A stretch of 64,000 nucleotides of DNA from Plantago major. Lineage: Eukaryota > Streptophyta > Magnoliopsida > Lamiales > Plantaginaceae. Every line of letters starts with the position of its first letter. The stretch's first letter is position 1. The stretch covers positions 64,617,354-64,681,353 of the forward strand of contig CM048841.1 in the NCBI GenBank assembly GCA_026545765.1. The letters are read 5' to 3'. The position numbers and the translations under genes are program-made. Positions 1-12,246 of the stretch are shown here, piece by piece. The notes beneath the pieces were generated by a model. The model did not search any database. It had not been told where the DNA came from and was given only the letters and a program-made list of their open reading frames with translations.

Positions 1-104
1 AGGAAACGGATAAAAAGGGCAACTAGATTAAACATGAGTTTTAATTCTCACCAAAACAACGACTAAATATAAATGGTTTTCCACACGTTGTTCTTGTTAA
101 CTTA

Positions 105-2009
105 GACCACCCACTGTGGGCGACTGAAATTCGGTCGAGTCGCCGGGCGACCTCAGCCACGATCGATGGTCGCCCACTGTGGGAGCGGTCGTGGGCGGAA
201 TCACGAACATTTTTTTTGTTTTTTAAATTTTTTATAGCTATATTAGTTAGAATATTGAAATGTAATGTGATTTGGAGTTAAAAATGGTGTTTTTTTTTTT
301 AAAATTCAAATCGAAATTACAATACAACAACAATAACAACGGTCGAAAATCGAACTTACAATACAATACAATGACAATAACAAACAGACACACAATATGA
401 AACTAGAACGAACACAGATACAGATACAAACATGAACAAACACCATTTGAACCACAACTTCACATGTTGAACTCTGCTTTCAACATCTCAAATAGGTTCC
501 GAGTCTCACGTGTCATGGTGTTCGGATCTTGTTGGCACAGGGTAGCGAACAACTGCAACCTTTTACTCCTAGCCAATTCCAGATTACCTTAAGCGAATAT
601 TCTTGCTTCCTCTGCCCTTTGTGCGGACCTCTCACTCAAACATTCGAATCTCTGTCTCTCGAACTCTATTCTCTCCTTCTCAAGCTGCCTCTGTTCAACA
701 TAATCATCTCTAAAGTGAGCAAATTGCACGCTCAGGTCAGTTTGAGAAGAGTTGGTCGACTGCCCACTACGCCGTGCCTTTGCCCTATCACGGCCCATTG
801 GACGTTTTGAACCAGTATCACTTTCCTCACTCAAGCGAAAACGCATGCTTCCGCTACCCCCACTTGCTTCCATGTCTTCAGCACCGCCTTCAACTTCGGC
901 TTCATCATGAATTTCAAAGGTAGGAACTTGCTTGTCCTTAGGACCCTCGTAATTCATTTTGGTTTGCCACTCCTGATATTCCTTCATGGCTTCCCAACAA
1001 TGCATCAAGTCGAACTCCTCATTTTTAGGATGCATTCCCCTATATAAGCTCTTCGCCCACTTGATGACGTCGTCTTCGTTGTGACCACTCCGCATCCCAA
1101 GCTGACGAGAAGCCTCGTCATAAGCGGTCACCCACATGTTCACACAAGGCTTGATCCGATTCCATATATCCTGAAGAGAACTTCCAGTTCGAACTTGTAG
1201 ATTTCGCATGTTGTCCTTCCTTGCCTCGTTCCACTTGTCCAATACGTGCTTCGAGAATATAGTAGTGTACTTGATGTTTGTCCCTTTGATGGGATCTTGA
1301 CTCACTGCCATAAACATTGAGATGAGTGCAAGATCTTCCTCTTGCGAGAATTTCTTCGGCCCGTCATCTTCAGCGTCGGGGGCGGCCTTCTTTGCCCCCT
1401 TTTTCCTTTGCCTTTGGCCTTCCCCTTGGGCTGTGGTGGTGGTTGAGTCTCCGAGAACTCGTAATGGGGAGCACGGTATGCACCGGGGGATAGATATGGA
1501 TCATACGGTGTGTTTGGGTTGGAGTTTAGGTTAGTGGACGATTGTTGTTGGCTACTACCACCTTGGGATTGCATGAAGAGTTGGAATTGATCGGGACCGT
1601 TTTCCATCAACCACTTAGCAAGACTCTCGTTTGGATCCATGTTGGTTGGTGTCGGAAAATGAGAGTGGGAGGAGTTTTTAGAGTGTTTTGAGTTTAAAAG
1701 AGAGGAATGGTGAAATTTGAGGTGTGAAGAAAAATATGTTCACTGGTCTCTATTTATAGATCTAAAAAAAATATGTTCGTTGGTATATTTTTTATTATTT
1801 TTAAAATTCAAAATTAAAAAAAAATACAATTTAAATTGTCATGTCCAATAAGGACTGGGCTAGTGACATAGCCGTTTAGGGCTTTGTGAGCCCGGCCCCA
1901 AACGCATCTGCTACTGACACGATTCTTCAAGGGAGCAGCTCCCAGAATCCACGATGGGCGGTTGAAGCGATCACTCATGATCGCTTCCTCACGCCCCTAC
2001 GATGCGGTC
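105..2009 (-). mobile_element. PIF/Harbinger-type DNA transposon, ORF1-only, non-autonomous
   Basis: The ends are imperfect inverted repeats: GACCACCCACTGTGGGCG on the left, and GACCGCATCGTAGGGGCG when the right end is read on the minus strand. Both ends are flanked by TTA (102-104 and 2010-2012), the target-site duplication typical of PIF/Harbinger elements. The 1.9 kb interior holds one protein-coding region on the minus strand, which resembles the Myb/SANT-like ORF1 of this superfamily. There is no DDE transposase ORF, so movement would need transposase from elsewhere. The family is known to need both ORF1 and transposase; the assignment here rests on the ends, the TTA duplication and ORF1 together. 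Confidence 0.8.
589..1640 (-). pseudogene. Harbinger ORF1 (Myb/SANT-like, NAM-associated C-terminal domain), frameshifted
   Basis: Two overlapping minus-strand reading frames, 1640-1302 and 1317-589, together look like plant proteins usually annotated 'glutathione S-transferase T3-like' or 'NAM-associated domain', which are Harbinger ORF1 proteins. The N-terminus is Gln/Ser/Pro-rich, then Lys-rich. A SANT-like segment follows (FSQEEDLALISMFMAVSQDP, readable in the second frame from near 1355), then a conserved central block with DKWNEARK and an EEFDLMHCWEAMKEYQ-like motif. The C-terminus is charged and probably coiled coil (EKERIEFERQRFE). The frame changes once, in the purine-rich run near 1390-1420, so the copy is probably inactive. 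The second frame stays open to its natural stop. Confidence 0.7.
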
Positions 2010-2012
2010 TTA

Positions 2013-2879
2013 GATACTGTATGGTTAAGTGTATGGCTAAACGGGAAACAGAACAGAATAATTTTGCAGAGTCGAGTGATGGCACTCTTTCCTTAAGACT
2101 TTATTCGCTCTGCACTTGGTGTTTACAGAAATTTAGCGAACAGTTTCCCAAGATAAAACTGCAGTTGAGATCGTATACAAACACTTGAAATACGATGCTC
2201 GGATGGACTACAACAATATGGGAAACAAGCAAGCTTAGAAGAGAGGAGAAGGAGAGCAGAAGAATGAGTGATTCGATTCTGCAACAGGAAGGGACTATAA
2301 ATAGCAGCCAGGTGGTGCTAGCGAGCATACACAATCTTTCGTCTAGGTGGTGCGAGCGAACATACACAATCTTTCGTCTTGATTCTAAGCGGACTTATCA
2401 TTATTCGAAACATCTGACCGTCGAAAGGTTTTCCAGAGAAACTTTTCATCAAAACGCTTCGAACCAAAATTATAATCGCTTTTGGTCCAAAATATTATAT
2501 CCTCCACCACCAAAGAAGCCCAAGCCAGTCCCACGAGCGGGTGCGTATGGTCAACAAAAAGCCATCTAGCTCCTCCCCTCCCTTCCAAAAGCAAAGGTCC
2601 AACCAACCCAATGCAAACTTATGCACTTATAATTATTCTTTCTTTATTTATTTTAGCGATGTCCTCCCACTTCCTCCTTCCTTCCAACTACGCTTCACAA
2701 CCAACACACTTCGATAGATCAATTACTTTTCACCTCAAAATGAATTTTAGTAATTTTAATTAATGTCTTCTACTACTATATAGTAGATTAATACACGCGA
2801 AATCTCCGTTTTCCGGCGTGTGGGGCCCTTTGGTTGAGGTGGTCATGGACCGTCTTCCTTTTCTTTCTAAAAAATTCTC
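2013..2879. other. Intergenic, LTR-like or promoter-like debris
   Basis: No gene is supported here. A TATA-like CTATAAATAG lies at 2295-2304 and is followed by a tandem repeat. This layout resembles the U3/R part of an LTR, but I could not find paired LTR ends, a primer site or a polypurine tract. Open frames in this stretch have no family resemblance and overlap one another on both strands. Confidence 0.3.
2310..2379. repeat. Two-copy 35-bp tandem repeat
   Basis: Copies at 2310-2344 and 2345-2379 begin AGGTGGTGC and end CAATCTTTCGTCT, with about two mismatches. They start six bases downstream of a TATA-like motif. Confidence 0.85.
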
Positions 2880-2997
2880 AGATACAATAGGTTTTTTTTT
2901 CCATGAGTTTGGATTTTGGAGCGACAGCTTCCTCACGACCGCCCCACGGTGGACGGTCTTAGATACAATAGGTTTTTTTTCCATGAGTTTGGATTTT
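2880..2997. repeat. 38-bp direct repeats around a Harbinger-like terminus
   Basis: The segment starting AGATACAATAGG and ending GAGTTTGGATTTT occurs at 2880-2917 and again at 2961-2997. Between them, 2918-2960 contains CTTCCTCACG and ends GGACGGTCTT. This closely resembles the right end of the Harbinger element at 1985-2011 (CTTCCTCACG ... GCGGTCTT), including the following AGATAC. It is probably a relic end of a related MITE caught in a local duplication. Confidence 0.65.
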
Positions 2998-4370
2998 ACT
3001 TGGTAGACATAGATGTTCATATATACATTTATTGTCTTTGTATATATTATAACTTTGGTTCAAATTCTTTTAAAATTCATAATTTTTCTAATATAAATGA
3101 AACTCACATCTCTCCCATATGCCAAACTAACCTTTGTGATGTTATTAGTTGAATTGATTTACAGAATTTGAGGGTACTATAAGCATGTCATATTTAAGTA
3201 CTGTTTTGTAGGGTAATGATAATTTTAGTACCGATCACTTTCAACAGCATAGTTCCAGTAGCTAATGGCAGACAAGTTATTTATTAACCACCCATATTGA
3301 AAACCAACCTCCACTAGTGTAAAGCTGAATCAGAAGAATCATAATAAATGACGCTAAGTACTTGTGCTTAACACGAAATCACTGTACTTAATGTCAAACT
3401 TAATAGATTTAACATTGCTCTCTCTCCGAAAATTGTTTCGTAGTTAATCCTTTCCGTGTCGCTACTCGTAAGCTAAGCTTGGGGTTTTCTAATATGGAGT
3501 GGTTTGTACATTATGATTGTTGATTCACAAAAGACAAGTATCAACTATAAACATTTATTATTATATTGACCCAAAAAAAGATATAATAATAAACTGAATG
3601 CTCACATGTCACATGGTAGATGGATAATACAAGAGCATCTTACGTTGTATTGCATCTGCTCCTTGTAATTTTCTGATTTAGCTATTCAACCCAACTTATG
3701 GTTATTAGACTCATTACTCGTTACTCATCATGGAAGGTTAGGTTTAGCCAAGAGATTTGCTACTTCAATCATAATAATTAGATTTTAGATCACATCAAGA
3801 TCTGAGTTGAATACTCGTTAATGTAAATTACTCGGGCAGGTATGGGTAGTTTTTACCAAAAGTCTAACCGACCCGCCATATGCAGGTGGCATTAATACTA
3901 AACCATGACAGGTGTATATTTTGTCAAACCGTGGCGGGTCGGGTGACACTTAAGGTGGGTGGGTGGCGGACGGCTTGGTGGTTCTCACACGTACACGCAC
4001 AAGGGGAAAGAAAATTGCAAGAAGGGGTGAAATCAACAATATAATCATTCTCAATGGTACATGTATATATGAGACAATAAGCCATTTATACATTTCACGT
4101 AAGATGCAAGACAAAAACTATGAAAAGTCATGTTTGTTGTAGCAAACTAACATCTAGACATGAAGAAACTTTAGTTATGCTACTGGGCACATTGGGATAT
4201 GAGGATGTGATAGTAAGAACTAGTAACTATAGATAATATAAATCTAATGTTATTACTTATTTGCAATTTTGCATTATATTAGTAATACCAATAATAAATA
4301 TATTATTAGCGGGCGGACGGCGGGTGTACATCCCTAAAACCGCCACCCCCAGCTAGTGAGCAAAATACCT
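2998..4370. other. Intergenic, no gene; weak hAT-like remnant
   Basis: AT-rich sequence without a supported gene. GC-rich patches at 3838-3975 and 4308-4350 repeat CGGGT/ACCCG-type words. The sequence near 4320-4338, read on the minus strand, starts TAGGGATGTACACCCG, like the terminus of plant hAT MITEs. No matching left end or 8-bp duplication was found, so boundaries are unknown. Confidence 0.3.
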
Positions 4371-4372
4371 TA

Positions 4373-4624
4373 CCCCCTCAGTCCCGGAGAACTTCATACA
4401 TTAAAGTTAGCGTGCAGTTTTATGCGAAAAGTTAAAGTAATGATATAATATAGAAAAGGTGGAAAAAAAGTGTACTTTTAGTGGCAAAATATGTAATTTG
4501 AGTGTAAAATTGAGATTGTTTATTATTTGTTGGGTGTGGGGTAGCTTACTTTTTTGGTAATGTATGAAGTTCTGTGGGACGGCTAAAAATGACAAATGTA
4601 TGAAGTTCTGCGGGACGGAGAGAG
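4373..4624. mobile_element. Stowaway-like MITE (Tc1/mariner type)
   Basis: Terminal inverted repeats are CCCCCTCAGTCCCGGAGAAC on the left and CTCTCTCCGTCCCGCAGAAC on the right (minus strand), both continuing TTCATACA. TA dinucleotides flank both ends (4371-4372, 4625-4626). The right terminus is partly duplicated inside the element: TGTATGAAGTTCTGYGGGAC occurs near 4561-4581 and again near 4596-4616. At 252 bp it is a typical Stowaway size and has no coding capacity. Confidence 0.8.
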
Positions 4625-4626
4625 TA

Positions 4627-5268
4627 TCAAGTAGACATATAGATTGCTGAAAGTAAATTGCAGTAAGTAAATACACAAGTTTATAATAGTAACTGAATGT
4701 TGCGTAATCCTTGAACTAATCCACTTCGTCCTTTCTCAGGATTTAAATTCGATTTTTCACAGAAAAATTGAATTCCATTACAAAATTATATCCTTAGCTA
4801 AATTCTGTTCTACCCAAAGTTCCTCATCTGACGTATTATAGCGACTTCAATTCAATTCATTAAGTGGTTATTTCGTGAACGTTATTGCTCTCGGATCAAT
4901 GTTTATCAAATAAAGCATGATGAGTGATCTAGAAAAGAAGGTGGACTAATGGACAAATAAACACAACTCTAAGGACTTGATATAAAATGTTATGGTTAGT
5001 TAAAAGATTAAACTTTTGAAATAAAGCTAATCATCATCCAGCTACAGGTAAGTATTTTTACTATATAATATAATTGAAGTCCACTCAGCTTCCAAATAAT
5101 TCACTCACCTCACCTTCATCAATCAATCATCATCAGAAGCAATCAATGTCAATCGACTGCAATTCATAGCACTGTGCACACCTACATTTTTGGCTCTTCA
5201 CATATAATTAATCCCACTCACCACTCTTCACTCCATTCATCGCAAGGAAACAAAAACAGTTTAAAAAA
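4627..5268. promoter_or_regulatory. 5' flank and probable leader of the VIT/VWA gene
   Basis: The sequence between the MITE and the start codon. The last 170 bp are rich in CACTCA/CATCA-type words, as in plant 5' leaders, and the start codon context is aaaaaATGGC. TATATAATATAATTG near 5060-5075 is a candidate TATA region. No specific transcription-factor site is claimed. Confidence 0.35.
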
Positions 5269-8200
5269 ATGGCAGCTGAATTCTCCAAATCAGTCGAGCT
5301 CGGCCTCAAACTCTCAAAACGAATCTACTACGGCAGGGAAAACACTCCGCCGAGCATCGAGTCGATGACGGCAGAGGCGGAGAGCTTCCTACCGACGGCT
5401 GTGATGGTGTACGCGGAGATAAACGACCCGATTATTGTGGACAATCCAGACGTTGCCAGCTACCAGCCGTACGTTCACGGCCGCTGCGATCCGCCGGCGT
5501 TGATTCCGCTGCAGATGCACGGAGTTGTGATGGAGGTTGACTGTCAATTGGACACGGCGTTTGTGACCGTTAGCGGCGCGTGGCGCGTGCACTGTGTCAC
5601 CACCAATCGGAGCTGTTATTGTCGTCTTGCTGTGCCCATTGGTGAACAGGTATTATCCTATTCCCTTTTGTCGTCTAACAGTCAACGATTTGTGTGAAGC
5701 GAATACACAATGTTATTTTCATTGAAAACTTATTAATTTCTAATTTCGGTTCAGTTATGCTTAATTGTTTTATATACTACGGTTCCATTAAGTTCAGAGA
5801 ACAAAGAGAACATAGCCTAAACGTCTTTAAATTTACTGTTTTGAGTCTTTTGACTTTGTTTTAGCTCATCCTTGCACTGTTTGCTGAAAATTAAAGGATT
5901 TTCATCAAAATTGCTCTCATACATAAATTAAAATCTCGGTGTCGGTATATGTTTCGGATTCTTAAAAAAACAGAGAAGTTTCGGAACTTTTCGTAGACTA
6001 TTCAGTCTGAGATGTTGCGTTTTAATCGGATTGAAGTGAGTTCATTTTCTGGCCTTTTGGATCATATATGAATCAATATCTTTACAGGGAAATTTCAATT
6101 TTCTAGTAGAAATCAAATTACAATATTACAACAATATCAAACTACTAAGTACGTTTTAGTTTTTACTAATAGTAGGAAGACAGTAGCTGTAGGACGAAAG
6201 ATCCTCCATTTGCATCTCTTTTTTTAAGAGTGGTTTAAATGTAGCTGGACAAACAACGAATCTTTGAGATGTCATCTCGTTAAATTCCTTTCCACTTTCT
6301 GTCTGTATAGCAATGTGCACCAGTGGAAGCTAATTTCTGCTTTATGTTATGATATTATATGAATTTACTTGAAATCTACTTAATTGCAGATGAAACAATA
6401 TTAGTTTAGCATTGTCCATTATGTTACTGTAAATGCTCATGATTTCAGTGCATATTTATTACATTTTCACTTTCTATTGATCATTAATTCGCTTTTAGGG
6501 TTCAATTCTAGGTGTTGAAGTTCAAAGCTCTTCAAACTCATATTGTACGGAGTTGATTGCATCGGATACTATAGAAGATTCAGAAGAACTAGCTGCTAGT
6601 AAAGATGGAATCTTGATAAAAGGCCAGATATACACGCTTAAATTTCCCAAGGTAACTTCATTTTGGAAACGTCAAGTTATCCTACATTTGAGGATTACTT
6701 CTTCCTTCAATAATGTATCTTTGTTTCTGTTTTCAGGTTTACGGAGGAACCAACCTATCAATCAAAGTCCGTTGGTCCCAGAAGTTGCTATATCAAGATG
6801 GACAATTTCATCTTGATGTACCTTTCACTTTTCCTTCATACGTTTTTCCAGTGATGAAAAAACTCGCTGATAAGGAAAAGATTGTAGTAAATGTGAATTC
6901 GGGTACTGGAGCAGAAGCCTTGTACCAAAGTGATAGTCATCCTCTGAAGGTACCGCCGACTTATTGTGTGTACTTTGGCAAAATTCTTCATATGCTGTCC
7001 TAATTTTCATTTATCTTAGGCAAATTATTTTTCTTCTTTGATAGAGAATAATGGAAGACCAAGGAAAACTACAATTTTCTTATGAAAGAGAAGGTTCAAC
7101 ATGGTCCATGAATGACTTCAGATTCTCTTACAGTGTAAGGCCGAACAACAGAGCCCTCCCCTGCCCTGTACATTTTATCTCATTTCGACACCAACCGACA
7201 GGTTCCTGGATCGTGGTTGGAAATGATTACTTGATCAGATTCAGTCTTTATAGGGACAGAACAGAACAGAACCTAGCTTTCTTGGTAGATAGTTCAATTT
7301 CATTGACGTATAGCGCTCTGGTTTACTATTCAGGTTTCTTCTAGTGATATTGTTGGCGGTCTGCTGTCTCAGTCTCCTTCTCTGCACGACTATGATCAGA
7401 GAGACATGTTTTGCTTTTATCTATACCCAGGACAAATGATAAGCAAAAAGGTCTGTGAAGGGTTGGATCTTTGTCATTTCTCTGTAAATAAACGTTTCAA
7501 TGCTTTTTATATTTGTGGTTTTCGCATAAATAATATCATTGAGTTCTTGATTGCCGTTCTAAATTTCAATCATGATGCATAAGGAAAAAAGAAGGATCCA
7601 CATTACTCTTGTTAATTGCATTACTGGCGGTTATATATGGAAGTTCAAAGAAACGCAAACAAGTTCATGATTCCAATTTCAATCAATACAAATTCTCAAA
7701 ACACATTAACTATATTTTTCTATGTACTGAAGCATTTGGTGACAGGAAATAAAATCTTCTGATTAAATGTTCATCAGTATCTAATTTTACTACCTGGAAG
7801 TTTAAAGAGTTGATGCATTTTGATTTAATCAGTTTAGCTATCTGGGTATACGGTCTTCTTTTGTCATGTGTTTTCTTTTCATCAGGTGGATCTCATGCCC
7901 TGTGTCGTAATCCTCATTTTTGGTTTCTTTTTCAGGTTTTTAGGAAGGAGGTGGTATTTTTAGTGGACATAAGTGCAAGCATGAAGGGAAGTCCACTTGA
8001 GAATGTTAAAACTGCACTCTTAGCAGCACTCTTAAAGCTCAGTCCGGTAGATCGTTTCAACATTATAGCTTTTAATGAAAGTTCTTCATTGTTTTCACCG
8101 TCCTTGTCACTGGCGACTAAGGAGATGATTGAGAAAGCTTCAGAATGGATTAGGATTAATTTTGTAGCCAAGGGTGACACAAACATATCCGCCTCACTTG

Positions 8201-11200
8201 ATCAGGTAACATATAGCAGACGATGCTTGAATGTGATGGATGCTTCTGTTTCTGGCTCTTATTCCTTTGCAAAATAAATTACAACATCTGTCTGAAAAAT
8301 GCTGATTGATTGCATGCAATTCTTTGTTTTTCTAGTTTCTCTTTGCATGGAACAGATTATTGCAGGGTAAATTGCAAAACTGGTCCTCTAAGTCGAAGTC
8401 CTCTGCATGCTTGGTCCTACCATTTTCTTTTTCTTTTTTTTTGCAAAAAAGTTCAGGACTGTGTATAGCTCCGTATTTATATGTTTTGGCCTACATTTTA
8501 CAAAATAAACCCCAAAGTTTCAAATTTTCATAAATAAACACCCCCCTCCCCCCCAAAAAAAAAAAAAAAAAAAATTACTATTTAACTTTCATACCCATCT
8601 TCTTCCACCACCACCACTTTCGTACCATCTTCCACCACCTCCACCTCCATCCATCTCCAACCACCTCCATCAACCCCATTTCCAAAGCCCAATTGAGCTC
8701 CAAACTGGATTTGATTTGGAGCTGAAATCGGTGTCAATTCGGAGCTTCAACAACTCCGATCTGGATTCTGGAGCTGTAAAAGTTTCTTTTCTTTTTTTGT
8801 AATTTTTTTTCCTAAATGTTTTTTGGGTATATTTTGAAAGATAAATTTATTTAGGGTTTATTCTATAATAATATTTGGGGTTATTTTGAGAATTAAATAA
8901 AGTTATGTGGGTTATTTTAAATTATTTTATGGTAATTTTGTAAAAATAAAATATTTGAGTCAAATGTGTGGCAAAATGAGGACCAAAAATGCTAACGAAA
9001 TTGCTCCGCTTTGGTCCTCTTTGGATGTATTTTGGCTTTATGGAAACTGTAGGGACCAAAAATGTAGAGGACCCTGACTTATAGGACCAATTTTGCAATT
9101 TACCCGATTATCGCAGTAGAGTGAGACCTATCGATAAAATATTCTTGATGCAAAGAAGCACCAGAGCTATACTTATGTATTGATTTGATTTAAATATCTG
9201 TTGATTCAATAGGAATTTTATCATTTACATGTTCATACCTGTAGAGTTTGGTAGCAGGTACCCGCATCACAGAGGTTTTTTCTTTCTTTACTGTCTGTAT
9301 CCTGTAATGCCTATAACCTCTGATTATTTCTGGTTATGTTAGGCAATTAACATGGTCTCGAAAGGTAGTGATTTACTACCCATAATATTCCTAATTACGG
9401 ATGGAGCTGTTGAAAACGAAAAAGACATTTGTGATGCCATGAAGGACCATCTAATGAAGGGAGGATCGACTAGTGCACGAATTTGCACGTTTGGCATAGG
9501 TGATTTGGCTTCCTTTTTTTACTCATTCTCCTCAGAGTATTGTTCTTTACACTTTGTATTGCTACGGAGGTTGACAATTGACGTTAAGTCAGCCTTTTTC
9601 AGGTTCATACTGCAATCATTACTTCTTGCAAATGCTTGCACAAATCGGGAGGGGTCACTATGATGCTGCATTTGATGTAGGTCAGCTCCAATACTGTCTA
9701 GAGATGCTTAATTTATTTTCTTAGTATTCCAAATTATGCAATCATTCTGTTTGACGCCAAGTCTTTGATGTGGTTATGAATGGGGCTTTTTAATTATTTG
9801 GCATTTCATCCCAGCATGGTCAATAAGCTAATGAGCTGGACACTAACTAGTAACTACATGAATATGATGCTTTGTTTTTCTTTCATATTACCATGTGAGT
9901 CAGCTCTTGTTTATGAATAAAGCTATCCTTTTTTTAGCCAGTCATAAATTATGTATGGAATTTCGAATTGATTGGATGGTGTTCGAGCCAAGCCATGGTT
10001 AACGAAACATGAAATGATCAGTTCTTTTTAATTATCGGCACAATAACTATATTTTGTTACACCAACCATGAAAAGATAAAGTAAATAAAATAAAACGACG
10101 ACGGTGGGCTAAATTTGATCATAGAACCTTATTTATCAACTATACAGTAAAACAAAATTTCATCTAGTACAGTGATTTTGAGCCTTAGATTTATATTTAC
10201 TGGTAGGAAAAAGAATATGAAATCTGTTTGTATTGGTCGCATTTGATGGTATTTGTGGAGTAGTACTTTTTGTGGCATAAAAATTATTGTGAGTTATGGA
10301 GTAATACTTTTTGTAGCATAAAAATTATTGTTTGTAAATTTCGTAAACTTATGTAAATGTACACTTGGCTCAGATTCAATTAGCTTGCGGATGGAAGGAT
10401 TTCTTAATTGTGCATCATCAGTCATACTGGCAGATATTACCATCGACGCTTTAATGCACCTTGATTCAGTAGAGGTGAGAATTATATAAAGGGCGACAAA
10501 GGTTTCATTTTGACTATCATCAGGAGAAAACAGGACTCTGTTTTTTTGTTGCTCTCCTTGATGAGAAAACAAAACTTATTAACAGTTCATTTGAGAACTA
10601 TATTGAGCAGACAATACTTCCTTGGATTATGCATCTTGGCTTAATATCTCCATAATATGTTCATCTGCCACCTGAATAATAGAATCTGAAACTTTCCATC
10701 TACGTTCTTCCCTGCAGTTTTATCCATACCGAATTCCAGACCTGTTGTCTGGATGTCCCCTATTTATATCAGGAAGATATAGTGGAAAGCTTCCGGACAA
10801 TGTTGAAGTTAGTGGCACCTTAGCGGACTTGAGTAAGTTTGTGCTGAGTGCCAAAGTGCAAAGAGCAAAAGATATCCCTATTGACCGAGTAAGTATGATT
10901 TTCGTAACCAAATTAAACTAAAACTGCAGAGTGTTTTGAAAAAGCTGACAAGTTTCATTCCATTAAGAAGCTACACTTGTAGCACTTGAGGACTCTGGGA
11001 GACGCTAAAGTATAATTGTACCTACTACTTCAACTTTAATGATGGCGAATAACAAAACACAGATGCTATACAATTTGTCGGAAACTACTTCTGCCTACAT
11101 CTTATCTTTGTTTTGTGAAACCAGGTTTTTGCGAGGAGGCAAATTTTTGCACTTACAGCCAATGCATGGTTTTCTGGGAGCAAACTACTTGAGGAAAAGG

Positions 11201-12246
11201 TTTGGTGTCACTTTCTCATTTCATCCATTTATGTAAATGAGTTATAATTTATAAATGTGCTTGTGCCTATTTCCGTACTTCGAGGTCTATTTTCTCAATT
11301 CCTTTCTGTTTGGATCTCTCAAAACTTAATAAGTTCTAAATTTTGTACAATAAATGCAAATTCATTGTATAAGCTTTGAAGGAAAACAAGCTCCCTGTAC
11401 TGCATATACAACTAGTATATGAGCTTCTAAGGGCATTTTCTCTACAATGTGGCTGAATCTGGTCATCAGCTCATTATATCGTTTTGAAATCAATCAACTA
11501 CTATATTTCATCTTCAGTTTGGGGCTCACTATTATGATTTACTAATCGAAATAATTCTCTATGTGCAGGCTACAAAGTTGAGCCTCCATACAGGGATGCC
11601 TTCTGAATATACCAGAATGGTTTTAGTCGAGACTAACAAAATTAAGTCTACCTCCAAGTCAAAAACAATAGGAAAGGTAACTTTTGTTGTTCTCTTGAAA
11701 CAAAACTAGCTCACCATTTCTGATTAGTTTTTTGATATTTGGCCATTTATTTTCTTTCATGAAGCAGAAACTACAAGTATATCAAATTAGTTCTCTATGT
11801 ACTGTTGACTGATTGACATATAACATAGATCATTCATGCTACATTCTCCATCTTATGTGCCTTGGTCATTGCTCTTGCATTTCGCAATTTGATTTTACTT
11901 AAAAATTAAAATGTTGGATCTGCAGAAAACAGTTTCTGATGCAAAAGAGCAGAACATCATGTTCCTGCGAACTCTGGGCCTTGGGTTTGGTGACGTTCAG
12001 GCTACTGCTGAAAACCGACCTCCTGAACATGCTGAGCCCAAGTTATATGGAACCTCGGACAAGATTTTTGAGGCTGCTGCAGATTTTTGTGGCAAGTGTC
12101 TGGACCGTATTTGCTGCATGTGTTTCATACAGTGCTGTAGCAAGGTTAACGACCAATGTGCCGTTGTTCTGGCTCAGCTCTGTGCCGCACTTGCATGTTT
12201 CGAGTGCATTAATGTCTGCTGTGACATATGTAGTTGTGACTTTTGA
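5269..12246 (+). CDS. Inter-alpha-trypsin inhibitor heavy chain-like protein, VIT and VWA domains, 13 exons
   Basis: Exons: 5269-5649, 6499-6651, 6737-6949, 7045-7134, 7334-7450, 7936-8205, 9343-9499, 9603-9680, 10374-10474, 10718-10888, 11125-11199, 11569-11676, 11926-12246. They join to 744 residues with GT-AG introns, close to Arabidopsis At1g19110 in size and order. A VIT-type region (CDPPALIPLQMHG...WRVHC, about residues 70-140) precedes a VWA domain from about residue 324. The metal site is complete: DISAS at 329-333, Thr400 in GDTN, and Asp428 in LITDG. VWA domains bind ligands through this site; animal relatives bind hyaluronan, but the plant partner and location are unknown to me. 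I see no signal peptide or clear membrane span. The C-terminus, residues 693-744, holds 15 cysteines. Intron 6 carries a Mutator-like element. The start is the first ATG after the leader and opens the conserved N-terminal region. Confidence 0.93.
8365..9105. mobile_element. Mutator-like non-autonomous element in intron 6 of the VIT/VWA gene
   Basis: Terminal inverted repeats start GGGTAAATTGCAAAACTGGT on the left and GGGTAAATTGCAAAATTGGT on the right (minus strand), and stay similar for about 55 bp. A 10-bp target duplication flanks them: GATTATTGCA at 8355-8364 and GATTATCGCA at 9106-9115, one mismatch. A 9-11 bp duplication with long inverted ends is the Mutator signature. The 741 bp interior has a C/A-rich run near 8540-8572 and no transposase. 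The element lies 159 bp downstream of the intron 6 donor and 237 bp before the exon 7 acceptor. Confidence 0.85.

Noticed and set aside
2195-2569. 124-residue plus-strand open frame and overlapping minus-strand frames
   Set aside because: They span the TATA-like motif and tandem repeat of LTR-like debris, and no frame has a recognisable domain.
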